Both the position numbers and the translations under genes were made by a program. From Bacteroidales bacterium (GTDB lineage Bacteria; Bacteroidota; Bacteroidia; Bacteroidales; Bacteroidaceae), in the NCBI GenBank assembly GCA_004557285.1, contig SFEK01000014.1:1-23423 (forward strand): a stretch of 23,423 bases of DNA. Reading direction: 5' to 3'. The notes beneath the pieces are model-generated. The model was not told the DNA's origin. It saw only the letters and a program-made list of their open reading frames with translations, and ran no database searches. Shown here one piece after another: positions 14,991-22,535 of this stretch. Position 1 is the first letter of the stretch. Each line of letters opens with the position of its first letter.

Positions 14991-15056
14991 AGGTGGGTTC
15001 TATTCATTAGCTTCCACAAATGTAAAACTTACGGTGGTAATTAATAGAACCCACCT
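14991..15056. repeat. Perfect 14-bp inverted repeat abutting the rseP stop
   Basis: AGGTGGGTTCTATT (14991-15004) and its exact complement AATAGAACCCACCT (15043-15056) flank a 38-nt spacer. The inner arm begins directly after the rseP stop codon (15057-15059). It could act as a 3'-end stem-loop for the tsaB-to-rseP transcript, although no T-run follows, or be a small mobile-element remnant. Confidence 0.7.
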
Positions 15057-16433
15057 TTACATATATCCTAACCAGCGGAGCACATCGTTGAGGTTGGCCA
15101 CCAGCATGAGCAGGATGAGGATGCCGAAACCGATGTATTCGGCCCATATCAGAAACTTCTCGCTGGGTTTGCGGCGTGTAATCATCTCGTAGAGCAAGAA
15201 GAGTACATGGCCGCCGTCGAGCGCAGGGATGGGCAGGATGTTCATGAAGGCGAGGATAATGCTCAGGAAGGCCGTCATGCGCCAGAACATCATCCAGTCC
15301 CATGTGGGCGGAAACAGACTGCCGATGGCTCCGAAACCACCCAGCTGCTTGGCACCGTCGGCGGTGAACACATATTTCAGGTCATCTACATAGCCACGCA
15401 GCACGCCCATGCCATAGGTTACGCCGGCAGGAAAACTCTCGAAGAAACCATAGCTCACGGTGTGGGGCTTGTAATAGTGGTTGAGGGGTGTGCGCATGAT
15501 GCCCATGGTGAGATCAGGGGTGAGCACCATATTCACGGTATCTTTGGTGGTGGTGCCTTGGTGGGCAAACACGATGGTGGTGGTGCGTATGCGCATGCTG
15601 TCGGCAGGCGTCTTGGCAGCAGTCAGCATGTCGCCCTTCACGGCCATGCAGTCGTCGTAGGCCGCCCACGAGTCGATGGCCTTGTCGCCCACGGCCAGGA
15701 TGATGTCGCCTTGTCGCAGTCCTGCACGGTGAGCGGGTGTTCCCTCCACCACGCTATCCACACGCGAAGGGATGAAGGGGCGTGCAAACACGGGCTGCTC
15801 TTTGAGCATGTTGAGCAGACTGGCGTCTTCGGGCATGGTGATGTCCACCAGTTTGCCACCACGCCTCACGCTCACGGTGTGGGCATCGGCCATGGCGCGG
15901 TACATGTCGATGTCGAATCGTTTCATCGGCTGTCCGTCGGCGGCCACCAGCACATCGCCGTCGCAGAATCCCATGCTCTTGGCCGTTTCGTTGAACTTCA
16001 TGCCCATCGACATGTCGTTCAGCGGAATGTAGGTGTCGTCCCAGGTGAACAGCACCATCGAATAGATGAACAGTGCCAGCAGAAAGTTGACCAGCACGCC
16101 GCCAATCATCACCAGCAGGCGTTGCCATGCCGGTTTGCTGCGAAACTCCCAAGGTTCTGCAGGCTTCTTCATCTGTTCGGTGTCAAACGATTCGTCGATC
16201 ATTCCCGCTATCTTGCAGTAGCCTCCCAAGGGCAGCCATCCCACGCCGTAGGTGGTGTCGCTGTTTTTGGGCTTGAACTGAAACAGGTGAAACCATGGGT
16301 CGAAAAACAGGTAGAATTTTTCTACCCTGATGCCAAAGAGTTTGGCAAAGAAGAAATGTCCTCCCTCATGAAGGAGCACCAGTATGGATATGGCCAGCAT
16401 GAACTGGAGCAAACGTATCAAGAAAATTTCCAT
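15057..16433 (-). CDS. rseP: Site-2 zinc metalloprotease RseP (RIP protease)
   Basis: This is an intramembrane zinc protease that cleaves single-pass membrane substrates such as anti-sigma factors or signal-peptide remnants. The 458-residue protein shows the active-site HExxH motif as HEGGHF (His22, Glu23, His26) in the first helix. VGWLPLGGYCKIAGM follows, then a central periplasmic PDZ region with VVEGTPAHRAGLRQGDIIL. The second catalytic motif is PALDGGH, with Asp406 as the metal ligand. All expected catalytic residues are present. It is the last gene of the tsaB operon, 37 nt after dxr, and its stop abuts an inverted repeat. Its Bacteroidetes substrate is not known from sequence. Confidence 0.96.
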   Translation of the reverse strand: MEIFLIRLLQFMLAISILVLLHEGGHFFFAKLFGIRVEKFYLFFDPWFHLFQFKPKNSDTTYGVGWLPLGGYCKIAGMIDESFDTEQMKKPAEPWEFRSKPAWQRLLVMIGGVLVNFLLALFIYSMVLFTWDDTYIPLNDMSMGMKFNETAKSMGFCDGDVLVAADGQPMKRFDIDMYRAMADAHTVSVRRGGKLVDITMPEDASLLNMLKEQPVFARPFIPSRVDSVVEGTPAHRAGLRQGDIILAVGDKAIDSWAAYDDCMAVKGDMLTAAKTPADSMRIRTTTIVFAHQGTTTKDTVNMVLTPDLTMGIMRTPLNHYYKPHTVSYGFFESFPAGVTYGMGVLRGYVDDLKYVFTADGAKQLGGFGAIGSLFPPTWDWMMFWRMTAFLSIILAFMNILPIPALDGGHVLFLLYEMITRRKPSEKFLIWAEYIGFGILILLMLVANLNDVLRWLGYM

Positions 16434-16470
16434 AAAAAATCAATATATGTGTGTGTATTGGTGAATATTT

Positions 16471-17625
16471 TTAAAGCATCTCTGCCGCCACACGTCGGGC
16501 TTCGGCGTCGGTGGCGATATAAGTATCGTAGTCGGGTCGGGCACAGAACGTTGCGCGCTGCATGGTGCGCTCTATGATATCGGCCATCTGCATGAACCGG
16601 CAGCGGTCGTGCCTGAAGGCCTCGTTCACCACCTCGTTGGCAGCGTTCAGTATGCAAGGCATGTTGCCCCCCTTGTCGATGGCTTCGAAGGCCAGCGCTA
16701 AACAGCGGAATTTCTCCATGTCGGGCTCGAAGAATTCCAGCGGCCGGGCAAAAAAGTCGAGCCTCTCGCCCTGCAGGTGCAGGCGGTCTGGAAAAGTGAA
16801 GGCATATTGTATGGGCAGGCGCATGTCGGGCACGCCCAGTTGGGCTTTCACGGCGCCGTCGGCAAACTGCACCGCGCTGTGCACCACGCTTTGCGGATGG
16901 ATGAGCACCTGTATGCGGTCGGCAGGGATGCCGAAGAGCCACTTGGCCTCGATCACCTCAAAGCCTTTGTTCATCATCGTTGCGCTGTCGATGGTGATTT
17001 TGGCCCCCATCTGCCAGGTAGGATGGCGCAGCGCGTCGGCGCAGGTCACCTGTTGCAACTGTTCGTGCGATATGTTTCTGAACGGGCCGCCCGATGCCGT
17101 GAGCAGCAGTTTTTCCACCGGGTTGTCGCCCTCGCCCACTAAGCTCTGGAATATGGCCGAGTGCTCGCTGTCAACGGGGATGATGGGTGCACGGTGCTGC
17201 ACAGAGAGTTCGTTGATCAGTTGTCCTGCCACCACCAATGTCTCTTTGTTGGCCAGACAGATTTTCTTGCCCGCCTTGATGGCCTCGATGGTAGGTGCCA
17301 GACCGGCAAATCCCACCATGGCCGTCAGCACCATGTCGATGGGCTCAGCCTGCACCACGTCGCAGATGGCCCGGCTTCCGGCATACACCTTGATGAGCGG
17401 CTGGTCGGCCAGCAGTTGTTTCAGTGTCTCATATTTCTCTTCGTTGGCAATGACCACGGCCGCGGGCTGCATTTCGCGCGCCTGTTCGGCCAGCAGTTCC
17501 ACCTGGTTGTTGGCGGTGAGGCAATACACCTCAAAGCGGTCGGCATGTTGCCGCACCACGTCGATGGCCTGTCGGCCTATAGAGCCGGTAGAGCCTAATA
17601 TGGCTATTTGTTGTCTTCTGTTCAT
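16471..17625 (-). CDS. dxr: 1-deoxy-D-xylulose 5-phosphate reductoisomerase
   Basis: Dxr converts DXP to 2-C-methyl-D-erythritol 4-phosphate with NADPH, the committed step of the MEP isoprenoid pathway and the target of fosmidomycin. The 384-residue protein starts MNRRQQIAILGSTGSIGRQ, with the NADPH-binding GSTGSIG loop. ANKETLVVAG, PVDSEHSAIFQ (metal-binding Asp and Glu), TASGGPFRN, MMNKGFEVIEAKWLF and HPQSVVHSAVQF follow, all standard for Dxr. A longer in-frame start at 17709 would run into rimM and adds a sequence unlike the family, so 17625 is chosen. The gap to rimM is 49 nt. The isoprenoid product feeds undecaprenyl phosphate, which links it functionally with murA in the same operon. 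Confidence 0.97.
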   Translation of the reverse strand: MNRRQQIAILGSTGSIGRQAIDVVRQHADRFEVYCLTANNQVELLAEQAREMQPAAVVIANEEKYETLKQLLADQPLIKVYAGSRAICDVVQAEPIDMVLTAMVGFAGLAPTIEAIKAGKKICLANKETLVVAGQLINELSVQHRAPIIPVDSEHSAIFQSLVGEGDNPVEKLLLTASGGPFRNISHEQLQQVTCADALRHPTWQMGAKITIDSATMMNKGFEVIEAKWLFGIPADRIQVLIHPQSVVHSAVQFADGAVKAQLGVPDMRLPIQYAFTFPDRLHLQGERLDFFARPLEFFEPDMEKFRCLALAFEAIDKGGNMPCILNAANEVVNEAFRHDRCRFMQMADIIERTMQRATFCARPDYDTYIATDAEARRVAAEML

Positions 17626-17674
17626 GATATATGTTGGTATCAATCCGTTGTTTGCATGTTTAATATCCGATGGG

Positions 17675-18202
17675 TCAGCAGTCGGCCAGTCCTTCGGGCA
17701 GCATGGCACTCACGGTGCGCTGGTAGTTGTCGATGTTGCCGTCGGTGCAGGCCGCCACGGGCACAAGCACCTCTGCCCCACCCTGTGTCTCTATGCAGAA
17801 GAGCACGTTGGCGGTCGAATCGTCGATGGCTGTGATGGTGCCCACCGTTTTGCCGCCTGCCGCCGTGTCGATGAGCGTGTAGCCCACCAGTTGGTGCAGC
17901 GAGGGATGTTCGTCGGCCACGCTTTCGGCCAGTCGGCGGTTAAAATAGACCTCGCAGCCTGTGAGCCGCTGTGCCTGTTGCTTGGTGTCGATGTCGCAAA
18001 ACTTCACCAGCACCTGTTCGTCGTTCTTGAAGCGGTATTCCTCCATGAAGAATGGCACGAGAATGCCGTCGGTGCAGAGCACTAAATATTCGGCCTCTAC
18101 CCTGTCGAACACATCGTCGCTGATATGCACCGTCAGTTCGCCCCTCACGCCGTGGGGCTTGCCCACCCTGCCTATCTTATATACCTCGTCTTCTCTGATC
18201 AT
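17675..18202 (-). CDS. rimM: Ribosome maturation factor RimM
   Basis: RimM binds ribosomal protein S19 and helps mature the head of the 30S subunit. The 175-residue length is normal. The N-terminal RimM barrel starts YKIGRVGKPHGVRGELTVHI, the family hallmark. The C-terminal PRC-barrel half includes LVGYTLIDTAAGGKTVGTI and ends MLPEGLADC. It lies 5 nt after the murA stop and 49 nt before dxr. In many bacteria rimM sits with rpsP and trmD; here it sits in a cell-envelope operon, an arrangement I recall from other Bacteroidales. Confidence 0.96.
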   Translation of the reverse strand: MIREDEVYKIGRVGKPHGVRGELTVHISDDVFDRVEAEYLVLCTDGILVPFFMEEYRFKNDEQVLVKFCDIDTKQQAQRLTGCEVYFNRRLAESVADEHPSLHQLVGYTLIDTAAGGKTVGTITAIDDSTANVLFCIETQGGAEVLVPVAACTDGNIDNYQRTVSAMLPEGLADC

Positions 18203-18207
18203 CGTTG

Positions 18208-19521
18208 TCAGGCCTCCTTGTTGCGGGTGATGTGGGCGCCCAGCAGGTTGAGCCTCTCCTCGATGTCCTGGTAGCCTCTGTCAATCTGTGCGATATTCTC
18301 GATGCGACTGGTGCCCTGTGCGCTGAGTGCGGCAATGAGCAGGGCAATGCCGGCTCGGATGTCAGGACTCGACATGCGCCCAGCCCTCAGCCGTTTCTGG
18401 TGGTCGTGCCCCACCACCACGGCACGGTGCGGGTCGCAGAGAATGATTTGCGCCCCCATGTCGATGAGTTTGTCAACAAAAAACAGTCGGCTCTCGAACA
18501 TCTTCTGGTGGATGAGCACGCTGCCCCTGGCCTGTGTGGCCACCACTAAGAGCACCGACAGCAAGTCGGGCGTCAGTCCCGGCCAGGGTGCGTCGGCCAG
18601 CGTCATGATAGAGCCGTCAACAAACGAGTCGATTTCATAGTGCTCCTGTCGTGGGATGACAAGGTCGTCGCCCTCCACGTTGATCACCACTCCCAGTCGG
18701 CGAAACGCTTCGGGAATGATGCCTAAGTGCTCCACGGCGGCATCCTTGATGCGTATGCCGTTGCCCACCATGGCCGCCATGCCGATAAACGAGCCCACCT
18801 CGATCATGTCGGGCAGAATGGTGTGTGTGGCCCCGTGCAGCTGGTCCACTCCCTCGATGGTGAGCAGGTTTGAGGCCATGCCGCTGATGCGGGCCCCCAT
18901 GCTGTTGAGCAGACGGCAGAGCTGCTGGATGTAAGGTTCGCAGGCCGCATTATATATAGTGGTGGTGCCCTGGGCGAGCACTGCCGCCATGATGATGTTG
19001 GCGGTGCCCGTCACCGAAGCCTCGTCGAGCAGCATGTAGCTGCCCTTGAGCTGTGGGGCATGAATTTCGAAGGTGTCGCTCCCGTCGTTGTGGCAGAAGG
19101 TGGCTCCCAGTTTCTTGAATCCCATGAAGTGGGTGTCGAGCCTTCGCCGCCCTATCTTGTCGCCTCCGGGCTTGGTGAGCACCGCCTTGCCAAATCGTGC
19201 CAGCAGCGGACCGATCATCAGCACGCTACCCCTAAGCGAAGCGCATTTCTTGACAAACTCTCTGCTCTCCAAATAGTCGAGATTGATATGTTCGGCCTTG
19301 AAGGTATATTCGTTGCGCCCTGTGCGCTTCACCCCCACCCCCATGTCGGCAAGCAGACGGATGAGGTTGTTCACGTCGAGGATGTCGGGTATGTTTTTGA
19401 TGTTCACTTCTTCGGCGGTGAGCAGCGAGGCGCAGATCACCTCTAAGGCCTCGTTTTTTGCGCCCTGTGGGGTGATGGTGCCGTTGAGCATGTGCCCTCC
19501 TTCAATGGTGAAATATTCCAT
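18208..19521 (-). CDS. murA: UDP-GlcNAc 1-carboxyvinyltransferase MurA, catalytic Cys replaced by Asp
   Basis: MurA transfers enolpyruvate from PEP to UDP-GlcNAc, the first committed step of peptidoglycan synthesis. The 437-residue protein begins with FTIEGGHMLNGTITPQGAKNEAL, containing the active-site Lys-Asn pair, and retains the two-domain EPSP-synthase-like layout. The active-site loop reads KPGGDKIGRRRLDTH. Asp121 stands where Escherichia coli has Cys115, the residue alkylated by fosfomycin. The codon is GAC at 19159-19161. Asp enzymes are known in other bacteria to be active and fosfomycin-insensitive, so resistance is predicted by inference. It starts 2 nt after the DUF4290 stop and ends 5 nt before rimM, so translation is probably coupled. 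Confidence 0.97.
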   Translation of the reverse strand: MEYFTIEGGHMLNGTITPQGAKNEALEVICASLLTAEEVNIKNIPDILDVNNLIRLLADMGVGVKRTGRNEYTFKAEHINLDYLESREFVKKCASLRGSVLMIGPLLARFGKAVLTKPGGDKIGRRRLDTHFMGFKKLGATFCHNDGSDTFEIHAPQLKGSYMLLDEASVTGTANIIMAAVLAQGTTTIYNAACEPYIQQLCRLLNSMGARISGMASNLLTIEGVDQLHGATHTILPDMIEVGSFIGMAAMVGNGIRIKDAAVEHLGIIPEAFRRLGVVINVEGDDLVIPRQEHYEIDSFVDGSIMTLADAPWPGLTPDLLSVLLVVATQARGSVLIHQKMFESRLFFVDKLIDMGAQIILCDPHRAVVVGHDHQKRLRAGRMSSPDIRAGIALLIAALSAQGTSRIENIAQIDRGYQDIEERLNLLGAHITRNKEA

Positions 19522-19523
19522 GC

Positions 19524-20120
19524 TTATCTTTTTTTCTTGCGTTTTTCGTTAGGTTCTTTCATGCTGCCCACATTGAATCTGAACTGGTCCAGGTCAAGCT
19601 GTATGGCACCGTCGGTGAAGCGTGCGATGTCTGAGGCAATCTTCTCGTCGTCGCTCGACCCGTGGCTCCATTGCATCAGGTTGCGTTTCATCTGGTTGGC
19701 GGTGAGCCGTGCCAGTTCGTCGCGCTCCCTCCCCTTAGGCATGTCTTTCAGTTGTTCAAACAGTTTGAAGAGCATGCCGCCGTAATGTTTCACGGGGTTT
19801 TTCTGTTGGGGATAAGCCATGGGCTGCGGTTTTTCCGAGATGTGCGAGGCCTTGCTGATGTCCACGGGATAGTCGATGTCGAGTTCAAACCGGCTCATGA
19901 TGGCCAGGTGGTCCCACAGTTTCTGTTTGTAGTCCATGCTCTCCCTGTTCTGCGGAAACATGCGCTCCATGATGCCGATGATGGTGTTGGCACATTGCTG
20001 CCGCTGCTCCTTGGTGGGCAGGGCCACGGCATGGTCAACCATCTTCTGCACTTCACGACCATATTCGGGCAATATCAGTTGCTCGCGGTGTGTGTTATAG
20101 TCTAATCCTTCAATGTTCAC
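19524..20120 (-). CDS. DUF4290 family protein of unknown function
   Basis: This is a 198-residue, largely helical, soluble protein with no signal peptide or membrane helix. The start MNIEGLDYNTHREQLILPEYGR, the middle part CANTIIGIMERMFPQN and KLWDHLAIMSRFELDIDYP are what I recall for DUF4290, a family confined to Bacteroidetes. The C-terminus is strongly basic (NEKRKKKR). The function is not known. It lies 59 nt after tsaB and only 2 nt before murA. Such tight linkage suggests a role near cell-wall synthesis or translation, but that is inference from position only. Confidence 0.88.
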   Translation of the reverse strand: MNIEGLDYNTHREQLILPEYGREVQKMVDHAVALPTKEQRQQCANTIIGIMERMFPQNRESMDYKQKLWDHLAIMSRFELDIDYPVDISKASHISEKPQPMAYPQQKNPVKHYGGMLFKLFEQLKDMPKGRERDELARLTANQMKRNLMQWSHGSSDDEKIASDIARFTDGAIQLDLDQFRFNVGSMKEPNEKRKKKR

Positions 20121-20179
20121 GGTTATCTTTGTTTTGTTTAATGTTCATCTAAGCAATATCTTTCGCCCCCCTTCTGCAT

Positions 20180-20875
20180 TTAAGGTGTGAGCATGTTGCG
20201 TGGTGTCTTGGCCACGAAGTCTTTCAGATAGAAGGGCACAAAATAGGCCACATCCTCAAACTGCTGCTGTGCCATGCGTTTTTCGGCCAGCGGAATCATG
20301 TGCCGGGCCAGCGGCTCGATGCCCTCTATCAGGCAGGCGTTGTCGTGGTTGATGGCAGGCATGCACTTGCAGGCACCGTTGCCAAAGAAATATATCTTGT
20401 GCCCGTCGAGCAGCGGCCTGTAGGTGTCGGCATCCACGATGTCGGCCTGCACCGCCCTGCGCTCGTTCAACCCCCTGTCATATACCGCAGCATACACCTC
20501 CATGCGGCGGGCATCAATCATCGGGCACAGCAGGGCATCGTCGTCGGTGTCGTGGTAGAACATCACAGGCACGGTGAGCAGCTGCAGCGTAGGCACGGCA
20601 ATGAGCTTGGCCTGCCTGCCATAGCAGATGCCTTTGGCCATCGACACCCCGATGCGCAGCCCCGTATAAGACCCCGGGCCACAGCTCACCGCCACAGCGT
20701 CGAGCACCATTCCACGGCTGTCGATATAGCTTAAACATTCATCCACAAACACCCCTAAGCGCACCGCATGGTTGGGGCCGCTGTGGTCTTCGCGGTTGAG
20801 CAGACATTCGCCGTCTTGGCTGACGGCCACCGAGCACACGTCGGTGCTCGTTTCAATATTCAGGATGCAAGACAT
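20180..20875 (-). CDS. tsaB: tRNA threonylcarbamoyladenosine biosynthesis protein TsaB
   Basis: TsaB is the non-catalytic partner that, with TsaD and TsaE, transfers threonylcarbamoyl to A37 of ANN-decoding tRNAs. The 231-residue protein shows the ASKHA-fold start CILNIETSTDVCSVAVSQDG, the HSGPNHAVRL segment and the family hallmark VSCGPGSYTGLRIGVSMAKG. The C-terminal half (residues ~120-231) is less conserved, as usual for TsaB, and ends with FVPFYLKDFVAKTPRN. No TsaD-type metal-binding HxxxH is seen, which separates it from TsaD. It is the first gene of the minus-strand operon running to rseP and is divergent from yicC. Confidence 0.96.
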   Translation of the reverse strand: MSCILNIETSTDVCSVAVSQDGECLLNREDHSGPNHAVRLGVFVDECLSYIDSRGMVLDAVAVSCGPGSYTGLRIGVSMAKGICYGRQAKLIAVPTLQLLTVPVMFYHDTDDDALLCPMIDARRMEVYAAVYDRGLNERRAVQADIVDADTYRPLLDGHKIYFFGNGACKCMPAINHDNACLIEGIEPLARHMIPLAEKRMAQQQFEDVAYFVPFYLKDFVAKTPRNMLTP

Positions 20876-20961
20876 ATCAATGCTATTGTTTTAATGTATG
20901 ATGAAGCACTCTTTTTTTCATTTTCAATGCTTCAAACGCTCTTGTTCATCAAAATAATGTG

Positions 20962-20969
20962 CAAAAATA
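20962..20969 (-). promoter_or_regulatory. -7 box of the tsaB operon
   Basis: TATTTTTG on the minus strand fits TAnnTTTG. It would start transcription near 20957, leaving about an 80-nt leader before the tsaB ATG at 20875. No clear -33 TTTG is present at 19-21 nt, so the call rests on the -7 box and on position in a divergent intergenic region. Confidence 0.6.
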
Positions 20970-20991
20970 CGCTTTTTTCCGAATAAATATG

Positions 20992-20999
20992 TACTTTTG
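20992..20999 (+). promoter_or_regulatory. -7 box of the yicC-gmk-nadD operon
   Basis: TACTTTTG fits TAnnTTTG and ends 24 nt before the yicC ATG at 21024. That gives a leader of under 20 nt and rules out any start further upstream. No -33 TTTG is visible at the expected spacing. Confidence 0.65.
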
Positions 21000-21023
21000 C
21001 ATAAATTTAACTACAAATACGTT

Positions 21024-21899
21024 ATGATACAGTCAATGACCGGCTATGGAAAGTCGGAGGTAACATTCAACGAAAAGAAGATACATGTAGAAATCAAGTC
21101 GCTCAACAGCAAGACTTTAGATCTCTCTACACGCATCGCTCCGCTCTATAGGGAGAAGGAAATGGAAATCAGGCAGATGATAGCCCAGCGGCTCATCAGG
21201 GGCAAGGTGGATTTCTCCATTTGGATAGAAAGAGACACTGTGGCCGATGCCACCCCCATCAATGCCGCACTCATCGACAGCTACCACAGGCAGATCAGCC
21301 AGATAGCCCGCAGCATGGGTGTGCCCGAACCTGCCGACTGGATGACCACGCTGCTGCGCCTGCCCGATGTGCTCAGCAAGACCGAGGTGGAAGAACTGAC
21401 CGACGACGAGTGGCAGGCCGCCAAGGGTGGGGTAGAGCAGGCCCTGCAGCATCTGGTAGATTTCCGCACCCAAGAGGGCGAGGCCCTGGCCGGCAAGTTT
21501 GCCGAGAAGCTCGACAACATCCGACAGCTCTTGGCATCGCTCGAAACCCACGAGAGCACCAGGGTGGAAAAAATCCGTGCACGCATCGTGGAGGGGCTCA
21601 AGAGCATCCCAGAAATCGACTACGACAAGAACCGCCTGGAGCAGGAACTCATCTACTACATCGAAAAGCTCGACATCAACGAAGAGAAGCAACGCTTGGC
21701 CAACCATCTCGACTATTTCCGCCACACCATGAACGATGGCATAGGGCAGGGCAAGAAGCTCGGCTTCATTGCACAGGAGATGGGGCGCGAAATCAACACC
21801 ACGGGCAGCAAGAGCAACCATGCCGAGATGCAAAACATCGTGGTGAGGATGAAAGACGAGCTGGAGCAAATCAAAGAGCAGGTGCTCAACGTGTTGTAA
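21024..21899 (+). CDS. yicC: YicC family endoribonuclease
   Basis: YicC proteins are widely conserved; the Escherichia coli member is reported to be an endoribonuclease acting on small RNA. This 291-residue protein starts MIQSMTGYGKSEV, the family hallmark. It has the YicC-like N domain with SLNSKTLDLSTRIAPLYR, a charged helical middle region and the conserved C-terminus GKKLGFIAQEMGREINTTGS followed by KSNHAEMQ. The start at 21024 is chosen because the -7 box lies just before it. It is the first gene of a plus-strand operon with gmk 16 nt downstream. The yicC-gmk pairing is common across bacteria. Confidence 0.95.
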   Translation: MIQSMTGYGKSEVTFNEKKIHVEIKSLNSKTLDLSTRIAPLYREKEMEIRQMIAQRLIRGKVDFSIWIERDTVADATPINAALIDSYHRQISQIARSMGVPEPADWMTTLLRLPDVLSKTEVEELTDDEWQAAKGGVEQALQHLVDFRTQEGEALAGKFAEKLDNIRQLLASLETHESTRVEKIRARIVEGLKSIPEIDYDKNRLEQELIYYIEKLDINEEKQRLANHLDYFRHTMNDGIGQGKKLGFIAQEMGREINTTGSKSNHAEMQNIVVRMKDELEQIKEQVLNVL

Positions 21900-21901
21900 C
21901 C

Positions 21902-21908
21902 AAGGAGG
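21902..21908 (+). promoter_or_regulatory. Perfect Shine-Dalgarno sequence of gmk
   Basis: AAGGAGG sits 7 nt upstream of the gmk ATG and 2 nt after the yicC stop. Most genes in this window show no such motif, as expected in Bacteroidetes, so this perfect match stands out and fixes the gmk start. Confidence 0.75.
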
Positions 21909-21915
21909 GATAGCC

Positions 21916-22485
21916 ATGGGAAAACTCATCATCTTCTCCGCCCCGAGCGGAAGCGGCAAGAGCACCATCATCAACTGGCTCATGGGTCACAGCGAGCTGC
22001 GCCTTGCCTTCAGCATATCATGCACCAGTCGTCCGCCGCGGGGCACCGAGCGCCACGGCGTGGAATATTTTTTCCTCACTCCTGAAGAGTTCAGGCAGCG
22101 CATAGCCGCAGGCGAGTTCTTAGAATACGAAGAGGTGTATCACGACCGCTTCTATGGCACACTGCGGCAGCAGGTGCAAGCCCAGCTGCAGCGTGGCGAC
22201 AACGTGGTGCTCGATGTGGATGTCAAGGGAGCCTGCCGCATCAAGCAGCAATTCGGCCACGAGGCATTGAGCCTGTTCATCAATCCACCCAGCATCGACG
22301 AGCTGCGCCGCCGCCTTGAGGGGCGAGCCACCGACAGCCCCGAGGTGATTGAAAGCCGCTTGGCCAGAGCCGCCTACGAGCTCACCTTTGCCCCCAAGTT
22401 CGACCATGTCATCGTCAACGACCAGCTGCCCCGAGCACAGCAAGAAGCCCTCGCCATCATCAAGCAATTCCTCGACCAGCAATAA
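21916..22485 (+). CDS. gmk: Guanylate kinase
   Basis: Gmk phosphorylates GMP to GDP with ATP, an essential step in GTP and dGTP supply. The 189-residue length is normal. The P-loop SAPSGSGKST spans residues 8-17. The GMP-binding segment SCTSRPPRGTERHGVEYFFL follows, then EEVYHDRFYGT and LDVDVKGACRIKQQF, all typical. The lid and adenine-binding region around RRRLEGRATDSPEVIESRLA is complete. A strong Shine-Dalgarno precedes the start. It lies 16 nt after yicC; an octamer repeat and nadD follow. Confidence 0.98.
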   Translation: MGKLIIFSAPSGSGKSTIINWLMGHSELRLAFSISCTSRPPRGTERHGVEYFFLTPEEFRQRIAAGEFLEYEEVYHDRFYGTLRQQVQAQLQRGDNVVLDVDVKGACRIKQQFGHEALSLFINPPSIDELRRRLEGRATDSPEVIESRLARAAYELTFAPKFDHVIVNDQLPRAQQEALAIIKQFLDQQ

Positions 22486-22488
22486 TCA

Positions 22489-22529
22489 CCCTTTAACCCT
22501 TTAACCCTTTAACCCTTTTAACCCTTTAA
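22489..22529 (+). repeat. CCCTTTAA octamer tandem repeat, five units
   Basis: Five head-to-tail CCCTTTAA units fill nearly the whole gmk-nadD gap. Unit four has one extra T, making it 9 nt. The array starts 4 nt after the gmk stop and ends 6 nt before the nadD TTG start. Each unit contains TAA, so the tract cannot be read through in all frames. Short exact repeats like this can change copy number by slippage. Confidence 0.9.
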
Positions 22530-22535
22530 CATCCC

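Larger units (their letters stand above)
14459..15056. other. Repeat-rich intergenic spacer without a credible gene
   Basis: About 600 bp separate the Omp28-like gene from the end of rseP. The stretch holds an A/T-rich tract, inverted copies of a GC-rich palindromic element, a 35-bp tandem repeat and a 14-bp inverted repeat, listed separately. Between 14743 and 14837 nothing is recognisable. Short open frames across it translate into low-complexity proline- and phenylalanine-rich peptides without start signals and are not called as genes. Confidence 0.7.

Noticed and set aside
17626..17709. N-terminal extension of dxr overlapping rimM
   Set aside because: The added residues do not resemble Dxr, and the ATG at 17625 places the NADPH loop at the normal distance.
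16562..18085. 507-codon plus-strand open frame across dxr and rimM
   Set aside because: It spans two well-supported genes in antisense, and its Ser/Met/Cys-rich translation has no family resemblance.
20124..20131. TATCTTTG promoter-like box on the plus strand between DUF4290 and tsaB
   Set aside because: It fits TAnnTTTG but points into the antisense strand of tsaB with no plus-strand gene until yicC, which has its own box. It is probably chance.
22489..22529. Telomere-like repeat suggesting a replicon end
   Set aside because: It resembles AACCCT repeats only superficially. It is an internal octamer within a normal yicC-gmk-nadD operon.
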